Shown here: one piece after another, positions 45,346 to 54,723 of the stretch
Layout of the letters: each line of letters starts with the position of its first letter
Position numbering within the stretch: the first letter of the stretch is position 1
Source: Methanosarcina sp.
GTDB taxonomy: Archaea; Halobacteriota; Methanosarcinia; Methanosarcinales; Methanosarcinaceae
Direction of reading: 5' to 3'
Length of the DNA stretch: 54,723 nt
Assembly: GCA_003164755.1 (NCBI GenBank)
Contig: PLUB01000010.1
Span: forward strand, 68,879-123,601
Notes under the pieces: generated by a model
Database searches by the model: none
The model's input: the letters and a program-made list of their open reading frames with translations, nothing else
What the model was told of the DNA's origin: nothing
Position numbers and translations under genes: made by a program

Positions 45346-46775
45346 TTTATTCCCTCAATACATTCCTCCTCAGTTACCTTACTGGTATATGTTGCTGGTT
45401 TTGCCTGTACAGGTGAGGTGAAAGTATCAGTTGCTTCAAGAATGGCATTCGTGATCCTGTCCAACAGTTCCAGTGCTCCACGGTATCCGACAGTCAGAAT
45501 ACGCTGTGCACCCACCCTATCGTGAATTGGCAGGCCAACCCTCACCAGAGGAATATCTCGGACTTTGGCAATGTATCGCCCATTTGAGTTTCCGATCAAG
45601 ATATCTGGGCTACAGTCGCTGACCGCGTCATTCAGACTATCAAAATCAATCCCATCCAGAACCACAGGTTCAAGTTCTGGCCTTATCTCTTTGAATATTT
45701 GCCTGATTTTCATTCCAAAGTCCCGACTTTTGCTTCCGGTGGCTACTAGTACTGGATACATCCCAATTTCCAACATGAATGTCGTGAGGCTAAATACCAT
45801 GTCAGGGTCTCCATAAACTGCTGCTTTTACACCATAAAGATACTTGTGTACATCCACCATGGCATCTAGGAGCCTTCCTCTTTCTTTCTGGTACTTTTCA
45901 GGAATAGGGCAGTTGAGAATGCTAACTAGTTCCGTAAAGAAATTATCCGTGTTTGAAAGCCCTATTGGTATTGGAACACTGTGTCCTGGTACACTATAGT
46001 TTCCTTCCAGAAATTCCAGTGCCAAGTTCTTGCTGACTATACCCAAGCCCAAACTTGCCAGACTATTAGGCATATCCTCAATTTCAGTAAGTAGAGTACC
46101 TCCAGGAGCAATTTTAGGGAAATCATCTCTCAAAGGGGCGTCAAAGGTTTCTGAAATGTCAGGCAGGAAGATGTAAATTTCTGCAATAACCTCAAGGATC
46201 TCTTTGATCTCCCGCACATCTGCAGGAGAGAGACTTTCAACAGTGATTAGATTAATTTTTCCGTTTGGAATCTTTATGGCTCTATCTTTTCCTTGTTTTT
46301 CTGCAAATTTTCTAACAACTGCTTCTAAGGTCTTTATGTACCCACTTACGTGGCTCTCCCCATAGCTGGGAGTGGAAACTGGAATGATTATAAGATCTTT
46401 TTTAGGATCATCTCCAATCTCCTCCTCTTCTTTGAATTCTCGGATTATCGCAGGTACGTCATCCCCGATGGTTTCGGCAAGACATGTAGTAGCAACGCCA
46501 ATTACCTTCGGTTGATACCTGTTGATTACGTTTCTTAACCCTTTTTTCAGGTTTTCCCTGCCTCCGTATACTGCTCCCTTTTCGCTTAAGGAACTCGATG
46601 CAATGTCCACAGGTTCTCTGAAATGGTGGGCAAGGTGCAGGCGCATGTAAGTGCTGCAACCCTGAGAACCGTGATAAAGAACCATCGTGCTTTCAATCCC
46701 CTTGAAAGCAAGGGCACTTCCCATAGGCTGGCACATGATACAGGGGTTTACGGTTGTATAGCTCCTTTTAGTCAT
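45342..46775 (-). CDS. nifN: NifN, FeMo-cofactor scaffold beta subunit
   Basis: NifN is the beta-like half of the NifEN scaffold on which the iron-molybdenum cofactor precursor matures before transfer to NifDK. The 477-residue protein shows the NifK-like N terminus NPCIMCQPMGSALAFKGIESTMVLYHGSQGCSTYMRLHLAHHF, a TTCLAETIGDD segment and VSTPSYGESHVSGY. Its ATG overlaps the end of nifE by 4 bp, so the two are translationally coupled. It is the last classical nif gene in the operon. Intact. Confidence 0.9.
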   Translation of the reverse strand: MTKRSYTTVNPCIMCQPMGSALAFKGIESTMVLYHGSQGCSTYMRLHLAHHFREPVDIASSSLSEKGAVYGGRENLKKGLRNVINRYQPKVIGVATTCLAETIGDDVPAIIREFKEEEEIGDDPKKDLIIIPVSTPSYGESHVSGYIKTLEAVVRKFAEKQGKDRAIKIPNGKINLITVESLSPADVREIKEILEVIAEIYIFLPDISETFDAPLRDDFPKIAPGGTLLTEIEDMPNSLASLGLGIVSKNLALEFLEGNYSVPGHSVPIPIGLSNTDNFFTELVSILNCPIPEKYQKERGRLLDAMVDVHKYLYGVKAAVYGDPDMVFSLTTFMLEIGMYPVLVATGSKSRDFGMKIRQIFKEIRPELEPVVLDGIDFDSLNDAVSDCSPDILIGNSNGRYIAKVRDIPLVRVGLPIHDRVGAQRILTVGYRGALELLDRITNAILEATDTFTSPVQAKPATYTSKVTEEECIEGIK

Positions 46776-48349
46776 CTTGATGCCTCTCCAGATATTTGAT
46801 TTTCGGCTGCTACATCTATATTAAGAGACAATAACTCTGGTTCCACATCCATGATTTTATACTCTTTTGCGTGTGGCTCTCCGGAAATCTTTCCCTTTAC
46901 TGCTTCTTTTCCTGAGCTCATTGTTTCAGGTTTCAAGACCCGCTGTCTTATAGATTTCCAGACAGGGCTGTTAATGGAGGCGTCTACTTCTCGCGCAAAA
47001 TTCACAAAGCCATCAAAGCCTTCGAACTTCACTACCCTATCGTGGTTAAAGTCGCAGAAAGCAACACCTAGCTTGTATGCTATAAACCTCTCCTTTACGC
47101 CCGCAACCATCAGGTCGGCTTTTTGTTTAACGAGCAGTTCGGCAAGCTCTAAGGGGTTTGCATCGTCCACAATAACCGTCCCATTCCTAACTGAATAGCT
47201 TATCTGCTCATAATCTTCCTTTTGCCCAGTCTGAGTCCCGATGATGACAACATCCATGCCAAGTTCGGAAAATCCTTTGATAAGCGTTAGCGCTTTGGCA
47301 GGCCCTCCCATGTAAATGGCAGCCTTTTTCCCTTTGACCCTCTCCCGAACCCTGGAAATTTCAGGCATTATGCGGTTTGTTTCGGTTTTCAGAATTTTTT
47401 CTGCTTTCTCTTTAATATCTTCTGAGCCAAAGTATTCCGCAGTCTTTCGCAGAGCTATTGAAATATCTTCAATTCCAAAGAAGCTCACGGTGAAATATGG
47501 AATTCCATACTCTTTCTGCATCCATTTTGCAAGATAAGTCATGGACCCACTGCACTGCACGAGGTTAAGGTCGGCTTCAGATGCTCGTGATATAGATTTG
47601 ACAGTTGAATCCCCAGTTAAGGAGACTATGACCTCAATTCCCATTTGCTCAAATAGGGGTTTTATGAGCCATACGTCCCCAGCCACATTGAAGTCTCCGA
47701 GGATATTGATCCTTGGTTTCATGATTTCATTGCTTATTTCAGGTTTATTTTCTGCAGCATTCTCTTTCGGAGGTCTTGTGATTAACTGCTTCAAGGCGTC
47801 ACAGGCAGCTTTGTACCCATCGGACTTATTGCCTTTGAACCCTTCTGACTTTACAGGGATTACCGGAATATTATGCTTCATGCTTGCTATTTTGCATACG
47901 GCTTCAATGTCGTCCCCTATAACTCCCACAATGCATGTTGAATAAACTAAAATAATCGGGGGAGTGTAGAGCCCCACAAGTTCATCAATTGCATTTGATA
48001 GTTTATTCTCGCCTCCGAATATAACATCGAGCTCTTTCATATCTGTACTGAAACTGCTGCGGTTTGTCTCTACCCCACTGGACTTTGCACCCCTTATATC
48101 CCAGGTATAACCTGCACAACCAATTGGGCCGTGAACAAGATGTATGGCATCGGTTATTGGATTTAAGACAACCCTGGCTCCCGAATATACACATGCCCTC
48201 TGGCTAATAGCCCCTGCAAGGGAATTATTGTCGCAGGCAAGGGGGATTATCTGTCCTTTTTCCTGCTTTCTGGCAATGTATGGTTGCCTTTCCTCTAGAG
48301 TATCTACTATTCCGGTTTTCTCGGTCATATCTTTCACTACCCTCTGCAT
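46772..48349 (-). CDS. nifE: NifE, FeMo-cofactor scaffold alpha subunit
   Basis: The 525-residue protein is the alpha-like half of NifEN. Cluster cysteines lie in SQRACVYSGARVVLNPI, HGPIGCAGYTW and STCIVGVIGDD, and NLVQCSGSMTYLA marks the region of the cofactor-like site. A Ser/Lys-rich insertion of about 20 residues (KQLITRPPKENAAENKPEIS) and a C-terminal extension of about 60 residues make it longer than bacterial NifE. The start is uncertain: ATG 48328 (MTEKTGIVDTLEERQ) fits the family better than ATG 48349. It lies 142 bp after nifK, where a secondary promoter or processing site could sit. Confidence 0.88.
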   Translation of the reverse strand: MQRVVKDMTEKTGIVDTLEERQPYIARKQEKGQIIPLACDNNSLAGAISQRACVYSGARVVLNPITDAIHLVHGPIGCAGYTWDIRGAKSSGVETNRSSFSTDMKELDVIFGGENKLSNAIDELVGLYTPPIILVYSTCIVGVIGDDIEAVCKIASMKHNIPVIPVKSEGFKGNKSDGYKAACDALKQLITRPPKENAAENKPEISNEIMKPRINILGDFNVAGDVWLIKPLFEQMGIEVIVSLTGDSTVKSISRASEADLNLVQCSGSMTYLAKWMQKEYGIPYFTVSFFGIEDISIALRKTAEYFGSEDIKEKAEKILKTETNRIMPEISRVRERVKGKKAAIYMGGPAKALTLIKGFSELGMDVVIIGTQTGQKEDYEQISYSVRNGTVIVDDANPLELAELLVKQKADLMVAGVKERFIAYKLGVAFCDFNHDRVVKFEGFDGFVNFAREVDASINSPVWKSIRQRVLKPETMSSGKEAVKGKISGEPHAKEYKIMDVEPELLSLNIDVAAENQISGEASR

Positions 48350-48491
48350 CTGTTTTCAGATTTGCAGCGATAATTATCTGGTTTTTCAGTTTTCTTGCTT
48401 CTCAGTTTATTCTCGGTTTTAATTTCGCGACTTTAGATTCTTAATTATCTTATGGAACTGTATCATGAATTTTCATTTTGAATCACGTTCT

Positions 48492-49862
48492 TTACTGAAT
48501 AGTTTCTAGCAACCAGTCAGGTGCATCTCTGTCTTTTCTATCAAGTAGGGTGTTTCCTATGCGTTCCACCAATCTTGCAGCGCCTACATATCCCATGATC
48601 GGGAAATAGTGAAGATTTGCCCTATCCATGATTGGGAAGCCTACCCTTATCAGTGGTAAATCCTCTGCCCTTGCTATGAATTTTCCATATGTATTGCCGA
48701 TAAGGAGATCCACAGGGTTCCTCTTAACAATCTGGTGAAGCGTGAAGAGGTCCCCTCCCGAAATAACGTCTGCTTCCGGGTATTCAGAGCCTATAAGATC
48801 TTCCATTTCTTTTTCAAACTCCGAACTCTGAGTACCAGTGAGCACTACACTGGGTTCCATACCCATTTCCATTACAAGGCTTGTGAGACCTGCAATGATA
48901 TCCGGATCCCCGTAAATGGCAACCTTTTTTGCGTGGTAATGTGGATGGGCATCAGTCATCATGTCTACCAGCCTACCGCGCTCATCCTCAAGTCTGGGAG
49001 GAATCGCAACATTGGCAAGCTTTGCTGCGTTCATGATGAAACGATCAGTGTTTCTGATTCCTATTGGAATAAGCCCTATTTTTGCAGGGACATTATAGCG
49101 ACTTTCAAGAATCTTTGCTGCAGAGCCTCCTGCCATCCTACAGAGAGCGATCGTCCCGAAGGAATTTGCAGAATCTTCGATATCCCCGATAGGAGTACCA
49201 CCTCTTGGATACATTGAAGATTCTCCAGTGAGTGGGGCATCAAAGACGTCGGTAGTATCTGGGAAGACGATGCTGGAGATTTTCATTATCGAAAGTATGC
49301 GTTTTATTTCCCTAATGTCTCCAGGTTCCACAAAGCCAGGAATGATATTGAGTTTTCCATTTGGTTTGCTTTTTTTGGCAAAGGTTGTCACGAAAGACTT
49401 TACCATATTATCATAGCCAGTAACATGAGTTCCCACGTAACTGGGAGTAGAAGCTGCACAGATTTTGATAGAAGGATCTACGAGTTCTTCCATTCGGACA
49501 TCTTCTACGATCGTATTCACATCGTCTCCTATAGTTTCTGCCACACAGGTGGTGTGAATAGCGATCACTTCGGGCCTGTAGATTGTAGTCAGGTTTTCAA
49601 GCGCTTCCTTGAGATTTGCTGCGCCTCCGAAAACAGCGGTCCCTTCTGAAAAGCTGCTGGTAGTGCCCATTGCATTTTCACGGTAATGCCTACTGAGGCA
49701 CATGCGCAGATAAGAAAGGCAACCTTGGGACCCATGACTGTGTGGCATACAGTTGTGGACTCCAAGGGCAGCATAGACTGCGCCGATAGGCTGGCAGATC
49801 TTTGCAGGGTTAATGGTTACCGCTTCTCTGGTTACTTCTTCACATGAGGTGTAGTCTAACAT
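48492..49862 (-). CDS. nifK: Molybdenum-iron protein beta subunit NifK
   Basis: NifK (456 residues) pairs with NifD to form the MoFe protein that reduces N2. P-cluster cysteines are Cys23 (KICQPIGAVY), Cys48 (HGSQGCLSYLR) and Cys106 (HTTCVAETIGDD), with SSFSEGTAVFGG between. It lacks the N-terminal extension of Azotobacter-type NifK, as in clostridial and methanogen proteins. The start is 11 bp after the nifD stop and is preceded by an AGGAGGGAAT ribosome binding site. Fully open, no missing key residue noticed. Confidence 0.94.
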   Translation of the reverse strand: MLDYTSCEEVTREAVTINPAKICQPIGAVYAALGVHNCMPHSHGSQGCLSYLRMCLSRHYRENAMGTTSSFSEGTAVFGGAANLKEALENLTTIYRPEVIAIHTTCVAETIGDDVNTIVEDVRMEELVDPSIKICAASTPSYVGTHVTGYDNMVKSFVTTFAKKSKPNGKLNIIPGFVEPGDIREIKRILSIMKISSIVFPDTTDVFDAPLTGESSMYPRGGTPIGDIEDSANSFGTIALCRMAGGSAAKILESRYNVPAKIGLIPIGIRNTDRFIMNAAKLANVAIPPRLEDERGRLVDMMTDAHPHYHAKKVAIYGDPDIIAGLTSLVMEMGMEPSVVLTGTQSSEFEKEMEDLIGSEYPEADVISGGDLFTLHQIVKRNPVDLLIGNTYGKFIARAEDLPLIRVGFPIMDRANLHYFPIMGYVGAARLVERIGNTLLDRKDRDAPDWLLETIQ

Positions 49863-49873
49863 TTATTCCCTCC

Positions 49874-51472
49874 TTAATCTACTACTCCAGCTTTCCAAGG
49901 CGGGCGTATAAACTTCCAGGTTGGGCTGTGCAGAGCCATGTCAATATCTCTTGCGAAATTCAAAACCCCGGAAAAGCCTGTATACCGTCCGCTGTAATCA
50001 TAAGAGTGAATCTGTCGTGATGGGATTCCGAGCTTCTGGGCCCAATACTTGTCCTTGATCCCTGAACAGAAGAGGGCAGGTTTGAGGGCCTTTACAAGAG
50101 CTTCGGTCTCGTGATGATTGAGATCGTCAACTACGATTGTTCCATCCTTTATTTCAGGGAAAAGACCTTCATAGTCCATAAGCCCAATTTTCTGTTTCAG
50201 CTCTTCAATCCTCTCCTTACTGACCGCAGGTTCAATATTTTCATCCCTTTCATAATGTATATCCTCAAGGATGGAACCCAAAGCTCCTTGCTTCATCCCT
50301 GGAATGACGTGTCGACCTTCGTAATCATCCCTATGGGCGAATTGGTATCCTGCAACAACAATTTTCATGCCGAGTTCTTCGAAGAGGTTCACGTAGTGAT
50401 GGCTTCTTGAACCTCCTGCATAGATAAAGACAGATTTGCCCTGAAGTTTTTTCCTGTATTTTTCAATATCAGCCTGGTATTTTGCTTTTTCTTCGGCAAT
50501 GATTTCTTCAGTTTTTCTAGTGAGTTCCGGGTCATCAAAGAATTCTGCCATTTTCCGAAGAGATTTAGTTGTACCTTTGGTGCCCACATAGTTTACCTTC
50601 AACCAGGGGACCCCGTATTTTTCTTCCATCATTCGATTCGTGTAGTTGATGGAACGGTGGCAGAGCAGGATGCTGAGCTTTGCTTTATGGGCTTTTGCAA
50701 GTTTATGGAATGACCCGTCTCCTGTGAAAGTCGAGACTATCCTGTAACCTATTTTTTCCAGAATTGGCTTGATTTCCCATAGGTCTCCCCCGATATTGTA
50801 TTCTCCGAATATATTGATGTCAAAGGGAGTAGGATTTTCAAGTTCCTCGGTTCCTATCAGATGTTCCATCAGAGAATTGCTAGCAATGTGGTGCCCTGCC
50901 GACTGGCTTACTCCTCTGTACCCTTCACAATGAGAAGGAATAACCTTGATTCCATACTGTTTTTCAGCTTCCCGAGCAACAGATTCGATATCGTCACCTA
51001 TTAGTCCTACAGGACAGGTTGCAGAGATACTTATGGCTCCGGGATTGAATATCTTCACAACCTCATCAATGGCTTTCTTCAGTTTTTTCTCACCGCCGAA
51101 AACGATATCAGTTTCTTTCATATCTGTACATACGCAATAGTTGAGAAAATTATCTTCACCTTCTTCTGCCTTTGCAAGGTTTCGCCTGGTTCCCCAAGTG
51201 AAGTATGCGCAGCCAATAGGGCCATGAACAAGGTGAACCATATCTTTTATCGGCCCGAAGACTACTCCCTTGGAACCAGCAAAGGCGCAGCCACGGTTTG
51301 TGAGGATTCCTGGAATAACCTTCTCATCAGCCTCAATATGCTGTTCAGTAGAGCAGTCCCTGACAACTATATGCTTTCTCCGGTTCTTTGCAGCTTTTTC
51401 CGGGAGCACTTTCAGCATGTTATCTATAAGCTGCTGTTTATCCTCAATTCTCTGACCGATTTCAGCTCCCAT
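49874..51472 (-). CDS. nifD: Molybdenum-iron protein alpha subunit NifD
   Basis: NifD (532 residues) carries the FeMo cofactor. P-cluster ligands are Cys62 (NRGCAFAGSKG), Cys88 (GPIGCAYFTW) and Cys153 (ATCPVGLIGDD). The cofactor ligands are Cys271 (LLCHRSINY) and His489 (RQIHSYDYSG), and the substrate-path motif GVSQSAGHH is present. A segment of about 45 residues around HYERDENIEPAVSKERIEELKQKIGLMDYEGLFPEI corresponds to the insertion seen in clostridial and methanogen NifD but not in Azotobacter. The ATG follows the nifI2 stop immediately (TAAATG), implying translational coupling. Confidence 0.95.
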   Translation of the reverse strand: MGAEIGQRIEDKQQLIDNMLKVLPEKAAKNRRKHIVVRDCSTEQHIEADEKVIPGILTNRGCAFAGSKGVVFGPIKDMVHLVHGPIGCAYFTWGTRRNLAKAEEGEDNFLNYCVCTDMKETDIVFGGEKKLKKAIDEVVKIFNPGAISISATCPVGLIGDDIESVAREAEKQYGIKVIPSHCEGYRGVSQSAGHHIASNSLMEHLIGTEELENPTPFDINIFGEYNIGGDLWEIKPILEKIGYRIVSTFTGDGSFHKLAKAHKAKLSILLCHRSINYTNRMMEEKYGVPWLKVNYVGTKGTTKSLRKMAEFFDDPELTRKTEEIIAEEKAKYQADIEKYRKKLQGKSVFIYAGGSRSHHYVNLFEELGMKIVVAGYQFAHRDDYEGRHVIPGMKQGALGSILEDIHYERDENIEPAVSKERIEELKQKIGLMDYEGLFPEIKDGTIVVDDLNHHETEALVKALKPALFCSGIKDKYWAQKLGIPSRQIHSYDYSGRYTGFSGVLNFARDIDMALHSPTWKFIRPPWKAGVVD

Positions 51473-51853
51473 TTACATCAACTCCTTAGTAACGGTCATT
51501 TCTCCACTTTCCCCAGTCCGGATGCGGAGCGCTTCACTAATTTTTGACACGAAAATTTTTCCGTCTCCTACATGCCCTGTCTGGTTTACTTCAAGTATTT
51601 TTTTAACCACTTCACTTACGCTTGCTTCATCCACTATGATGGTCAACATCCTTTTCGGAATGAAACGGATACAGTTCTCAGCTTTTTCTTTTTTAGGATC
51701 TGGCAGGGGCGGATCAAACTCAAAGCATAGTCCTCTTTGCTTCCCATGACCCATTACCCTATTTACGGTAAACGAGGGAAAGCCACATTCAAGGAGAGCT
51801 TCTTTAGTTTTTTGGACTTTGTTCATTCTGATTATTGCTGTAATCTCTTTCAT
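51473..51853 (-). CDS. nifI2: NifI2, PII-family regulator of Mo-nitrogenase
   Basis: This is the intact second PII protein, 126 residues from ATG 51853 ([22 protein letters not shown]). It has the GHGKQRG loop base, [41 protein letters not shown] and the C-terminal [12 protein letters not shown]. With NifI1 it blocks dinitrogenase under ammonium sufficiency, released by 2-oxoglutarate. A longer frame to 51898 includes 15 residues copied from the end of the duplication unit and is not the real start. It is the downstream member of a tandem duplication. Confidence 0.88.
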   Translation of the reverse strand: MKEITAIIRMNKVQKTKEALLECGFPSFTVNRVMGHGKQRGLCFEFDPPLPDPKKEKAENCIRFIPKRMLTIIVDEASVSEVVKKILEVNQTGHVGDGKIFVSKISEALRIRTGESGEMTVTKELM

Positions 51854-52167
51854 GGGATTAGCCTCCGAAAATCTGGCTTTAAAGCCCGAGCTTTCCATTC
51901 CTCGGCATAGTTTACTTCAATTATTTTTTGAATCACTTCGTTTACGCTTGCTTCATCTACTACGATGTTAAAGATTTTTTTTGGGATGAAGCGGATGCAG
52001 TTTTCATATTCTTCTTTCTTAGGATCTGGCAGGGGTGGGTCAAACTCAAAGCATAGTACTTTTTGCTTCCTTTGGCTCATTACCCTATTTATGGTAAAAG
52101 AGGGAAAGCCACATTCAAGGAGAGCTTCTTTAGTTTTCTGGACTTTATTAATTTCGATTTCTTTCAT
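51850..52167 (-). pseudogene. Degenerate tandem copy of nifI2
   Basis: From ATG 52167 this reads [43 protein letters not shown]...[17 protein letters not shown], then fuses into [18 protein letters not shown] and stops. It lacks the first AIIRM segment, has lost the glycines of the G-x-G-K-Q-x-G T-loop base (SQRKQKV), and lacks the C-terminal QTG-GDGKIFV part. The fused tail is the frameshifted image of the repeat boundary: the region before both copies shares GGAAA-CCCGGNCTTTAAAGCC, i.e. the 3' end of nifI1. It is 314 bp from the intact copy. Probably non-functional. Confidence 0.8.
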
Positions 52168-52192
52168 GGGATTACCCTCCGAAAATATGGCT

Positions 52193-52510
52193 TTAAAGTC
52201 CGGGTTTTCCACTCCTTATGGTGTAGGCTTCTTCAATTGGATTTACGAAGATCCTTCCGTCTCCATATTTACCGGTCCTTGCTGATTCCATTATAGCCTG
52301 TATAACTTTGTCCTTGTGTTCGTCCTCGACCACCATCATGAGCATGATCTTCTGCAGTTCATCGTAGTGGATGTCTGCTATATGAATCCCCTTTTGCTTC
52401 CCTCTTCCAAAGACTTCCATCTTGGTCAGAGAAATGCAACCCTTTTTTTCAAGATTTTCGATAACTTTAGACTCCATGCCTGGCCTGATTATTGCCCGTA
52501 TCATTTGCAT
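52193..52510 (-). CDS. nifI1: NifI1, PII-family regulator of Mo-nitrogenase
   Basis: The 105-residue protein begins [10 protein letters not shown] and has FGRGKQKGI, the T-loop region [22 protein letters not shown], and the terminal [26 protein letters not shown]. It is the first PII gene after nifH in archaeal nif operons and works with NifI2. An AGGAGATC ribosome binding site lies 6 bp before the first ATG (52510). Its last codons form the left boundary of the nifI2 duplication. Intact. Confidence 0.92.
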   Translation of the reverse strand: MQMIRAIIRPGMESKVIENLEKKGCISLTKMEVFGRGKQKGIHIADIHYDELQKIMLMMVVEDEHKDKVIQAIMESARTGKYGDGRIFVNPIEEAYTIRSGKPGL

Positions 52511-52535
52511 TTTGATCTCCTCTGCATCTCATCAA

Positions 52536-53372
<837 letters not shown>

Positions 53373-53391
53373 TTAACCTGCTTCCTTTGAC

Positions 53392-53406
53392 TGCCGGAAA
53401 TAGGCA
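53392..53406. promoter_or_regulatory. Candidate NrpR operator and promoter upstream of nifH
   Basis: On the nif-coding strand the sequence reads TGCCTATTTCCGGCA, an inverted repeat TGCC-N7-GGCA, centred about 40 bp upstream of the nifH start. It resembles the CC-N7-GG operators reported for the archaeal nitrogen repressor NrpR in Methanosarcina. A TATA box (TTATATATA) lies 20-30 bp further upstream at 53427-53436, preceded by an AAGGAAAAA purine run. Binding just downstream of the TATA box would block transcription under nitrogen sufficiency. Confidence 0.6.
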
Positions 53407-53436
53407 ACCTATGTTTAGTACTATACTATATATAAT

Positions 53437-54066
53437 TTTTCCTTGGATGCGCAAATTCAACTTTCATATATATTTTTAATTCAAGTTTCCGAAGATGTTT
53501 TAAAACAGTACCACATTATTGCTGCTGTTTTTGAAGAATTATTCAAACATTGTAACTTTTCAGTTTAGATAAAATCATATCGCAATCCTTTTTAACAAGA
53601 TTCAATGAGCAGATTTCAGTGAACTTATTTTGTTTAACCATAGACTATTGATCAGTTTTTGGTTTCCCATCAGTTAGTAATCAAAGAGATATATTGGATT
53701 AAAATAAATATCAATCAACCCATTTAGTTGTGCTGAATAGTTGCTATATTTTAGAATATAGGACTTAAGATTTGTATTACTGACCCGATTTCCATAAAAA
53801 TAGTTCCTATTTAATGTTTCTTAGTGATATTTCACTAGATTTTATAAAATATGACTGAGAATAGCCATATAACTCAATTTAAATTCATGTAAGTCGGCAA
53901 ATAGTTGAATATTAGCAAATATATGTAAATTTTTATTTAAATTATATTGCCTGAATATATATTTATATGTTGTGTATCGATGCACTTGCCGATTAGAAGT
54001 AAATTGAAAAACCAATTACCTTAAAAAGTTATATAAATTGCAAATAAGTTAGGAGTGGATACAAAT
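53437..54066. other. Intergenic region before the Gly/His-rich gene
   Basis: AT-rich with no supported gene. A TATATATTTATAT stretch near 53955-53967 is the likely promoter of the 54067 gene. Confidence 0.5.
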
Positions 54067-54384
54067 ATGGGGAAACAAAAATTAAACAGAATGAAAAAAA
54101 CACTTAGCATTCTCTTGCTAGTCTTTGTAGTAGTGCCATTGACAGCTGTGGCAGCGAGCGCAGCTTCTGGTTCTGGAGATCATGGTTACGGTGGTCATGA
54201 TCACGGCGGTTTTGGTCACGGTGGCTATGGCGGCGGTGGCTGGGGAGGACCTTTCGGATATTACCCCCCTGCCCCCTATGGTGATAGTGGGGATAGCGAG
54301 GTCGTCTGCGGACCTTATGGATGTTACTGGAATGAGGCTACAGCATACCTTCCAAAGATTGTCTTAGCTGAAGAAGCTTGGTAA
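54067..54384 (+). CDS. Secreted Gly/His-rich small protein
   Basis: The protein of about 105 residues from ATG 54067 has an AGGAGTGG ribosome binding site in the right place; a GTG at 54055 inside it is less likely. The N terminus is a clear signal peptide (KKTLSILLLVFVVVPLTAVAASA, cleavage likely after ASAASA). The mature part is SGDHGYGGHDHGGFGHGGYGGGGWGGPFGYYPPAPYGDSGD, with five His in a Gly/Tyr-rich block, then a pair of cysteines in VVCGPYGCYW. It could bind metal (Ni, Co, Zn or Cu) outside the membrane or be a structural surface peptide. I do not recognise a family. Confidence 0.75.
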   Translation: MGKQKLNRMKKTLSILLLVFVVVPLTAVAASAASGSGDHGYGGHDHGGFGHGGYGGGGWGGPFGYYPPAPYGDSGDSEVVCGPYGCYWNEATAYLPKIVLAEEAW

Positions 54385-54659
54385 AAATAAAAGTTTTTTC
54401 AGCAACTATATCGATCGCTGACTAATCATCATGAATAGTAGTAAGAATGTATTGAGGTATTGTTTATCTAGAAGTGAAAATTAGTAAAATACAGAAATTG
54501 CGAATAAAATACCTCTTTTTTTCAATTTTTTAGCATTAGCATGCACTCTAATAATGTGTTAACTATAATGAACACTTCTAGTGCACATCAAAAAATCAAT
54601 ATCCATTAAACCATTCATGTTTATAGAACAAAGCTTAAAATCACTGAATCTTCAGCCCC

Positions 54660-54723
54660 AGTGGATAGATAAGTGTCAACTTCGACCCTGTTCCATAGGT
54701 AATTTTCTGCTGCTTCTTTGCTA
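54660..54723 (-). CDS. Possible 3' end of a gene running off the window
   Basis: The last 60 bases on the reverse strand read AKKQQKITYGTGSKLTLIYPLGLKIQ before a stop, which resembles the final strands of histidine-kinase-like ATPase domains (G-x-G-S-x-L-T-L-x-x-P). The stretch is too short to call with confidence. Confidence 0.25.

Noticed and set aside
46851..47945. Forward-strand open frames within nifE
   Set aside because: They are antisense to well-conserved nifE codons with no start context or recognisable protein.

Overview
The window looks like chromosome from an AT-rich methanogenic archaeon, most likely Methanosarcina or a close relative. The evidence is archaeal aIF1 with a zinc knuckle, NreA with a PCNA-binding tail, NifI1/NifI2 PII proteins inside the nitrogenase operons, a methanogen-type NifD insertion, TATA-box promoters and long AT-rich intergenic regions full of decayed genes. 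Species cannot be fixed from sequence reading alone.

Layout. 1-7.3 kb: a decayed IS66 transposase, an AAA ATPase plus PhnP-like metallo-hydrolase pair, about 2.3 kb without recognisable genes, then a cobalt transporter cbiM broken by an in-frame TAG and a cbiN-like remnant. 7.4-13 kb: a heavily decayed hydantoinase/5-oxoprolinase (reverse strand) and a frameshifted adenine deaminase. 13-27.6 kb: NreA, aIF1, a flavodoxin, a frameshifted KdpD-like sensor lacking a kinase domain, a Ser/Thr kinase flanked by duplicated small-membrane-protein units, a decayed Mo/W ABC ATPase and an aconitase-type small subunit. 27.6-36.5 kb: an iron-only nitrogenase operon anfH-I1-I2-D-G-K, followed by anfO, an unusual 7-repeat protein, a cas5 (type I-C-like) fragment, a PNPOx flavoprotein and a glutamine amidotransferase. 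36.7-45 kb: molybdenum genes (NifX/NafY-type remnant, modA, mop molbindin, modB, modC, modD) with a duplicated, decayed amidotransferase block. 45-53.4 kb: a complete molybdenum nitrogenase operon on the reverse strand, nifH-I1-(I2 copy)-I2-D-K-E-N, then small membrane proteins. 54 kb: a secreted Gly/His-rich protein.

How it fits together. ModABC/Mop/ModD handle molybdate for the Mo nitrogenase; NifE/N build the cofactor and NifI1/I2 switch the enzyme by 2-oxoglutarate. The Fe-only nitrogenase would be the molybdenum-starvation backup and would depend on nif assembly genes, because no anf-specific E/N is seen here. In the sequence as given, however, anfI2, anfD and anfK each carry one frameshift, while anfH, anfI1, anfG, anfO and the whole nif structural operon are open.

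The most distinctive feature is the density of broken genes. Some breaks are nonsense substitutions (TAG in cbiM, TGA and TAA in the hydantoinase), which look biological. Others are single-base indels, several in short homopolymers (ade, anfK), which could be sequencing error. Read-level checking is needed before calling the Fe-only nitrogenase dead. The best candidate for something undescribed is the anfO / repeat-protein pair, with a nearby divergent PNPOx flavoprotein.
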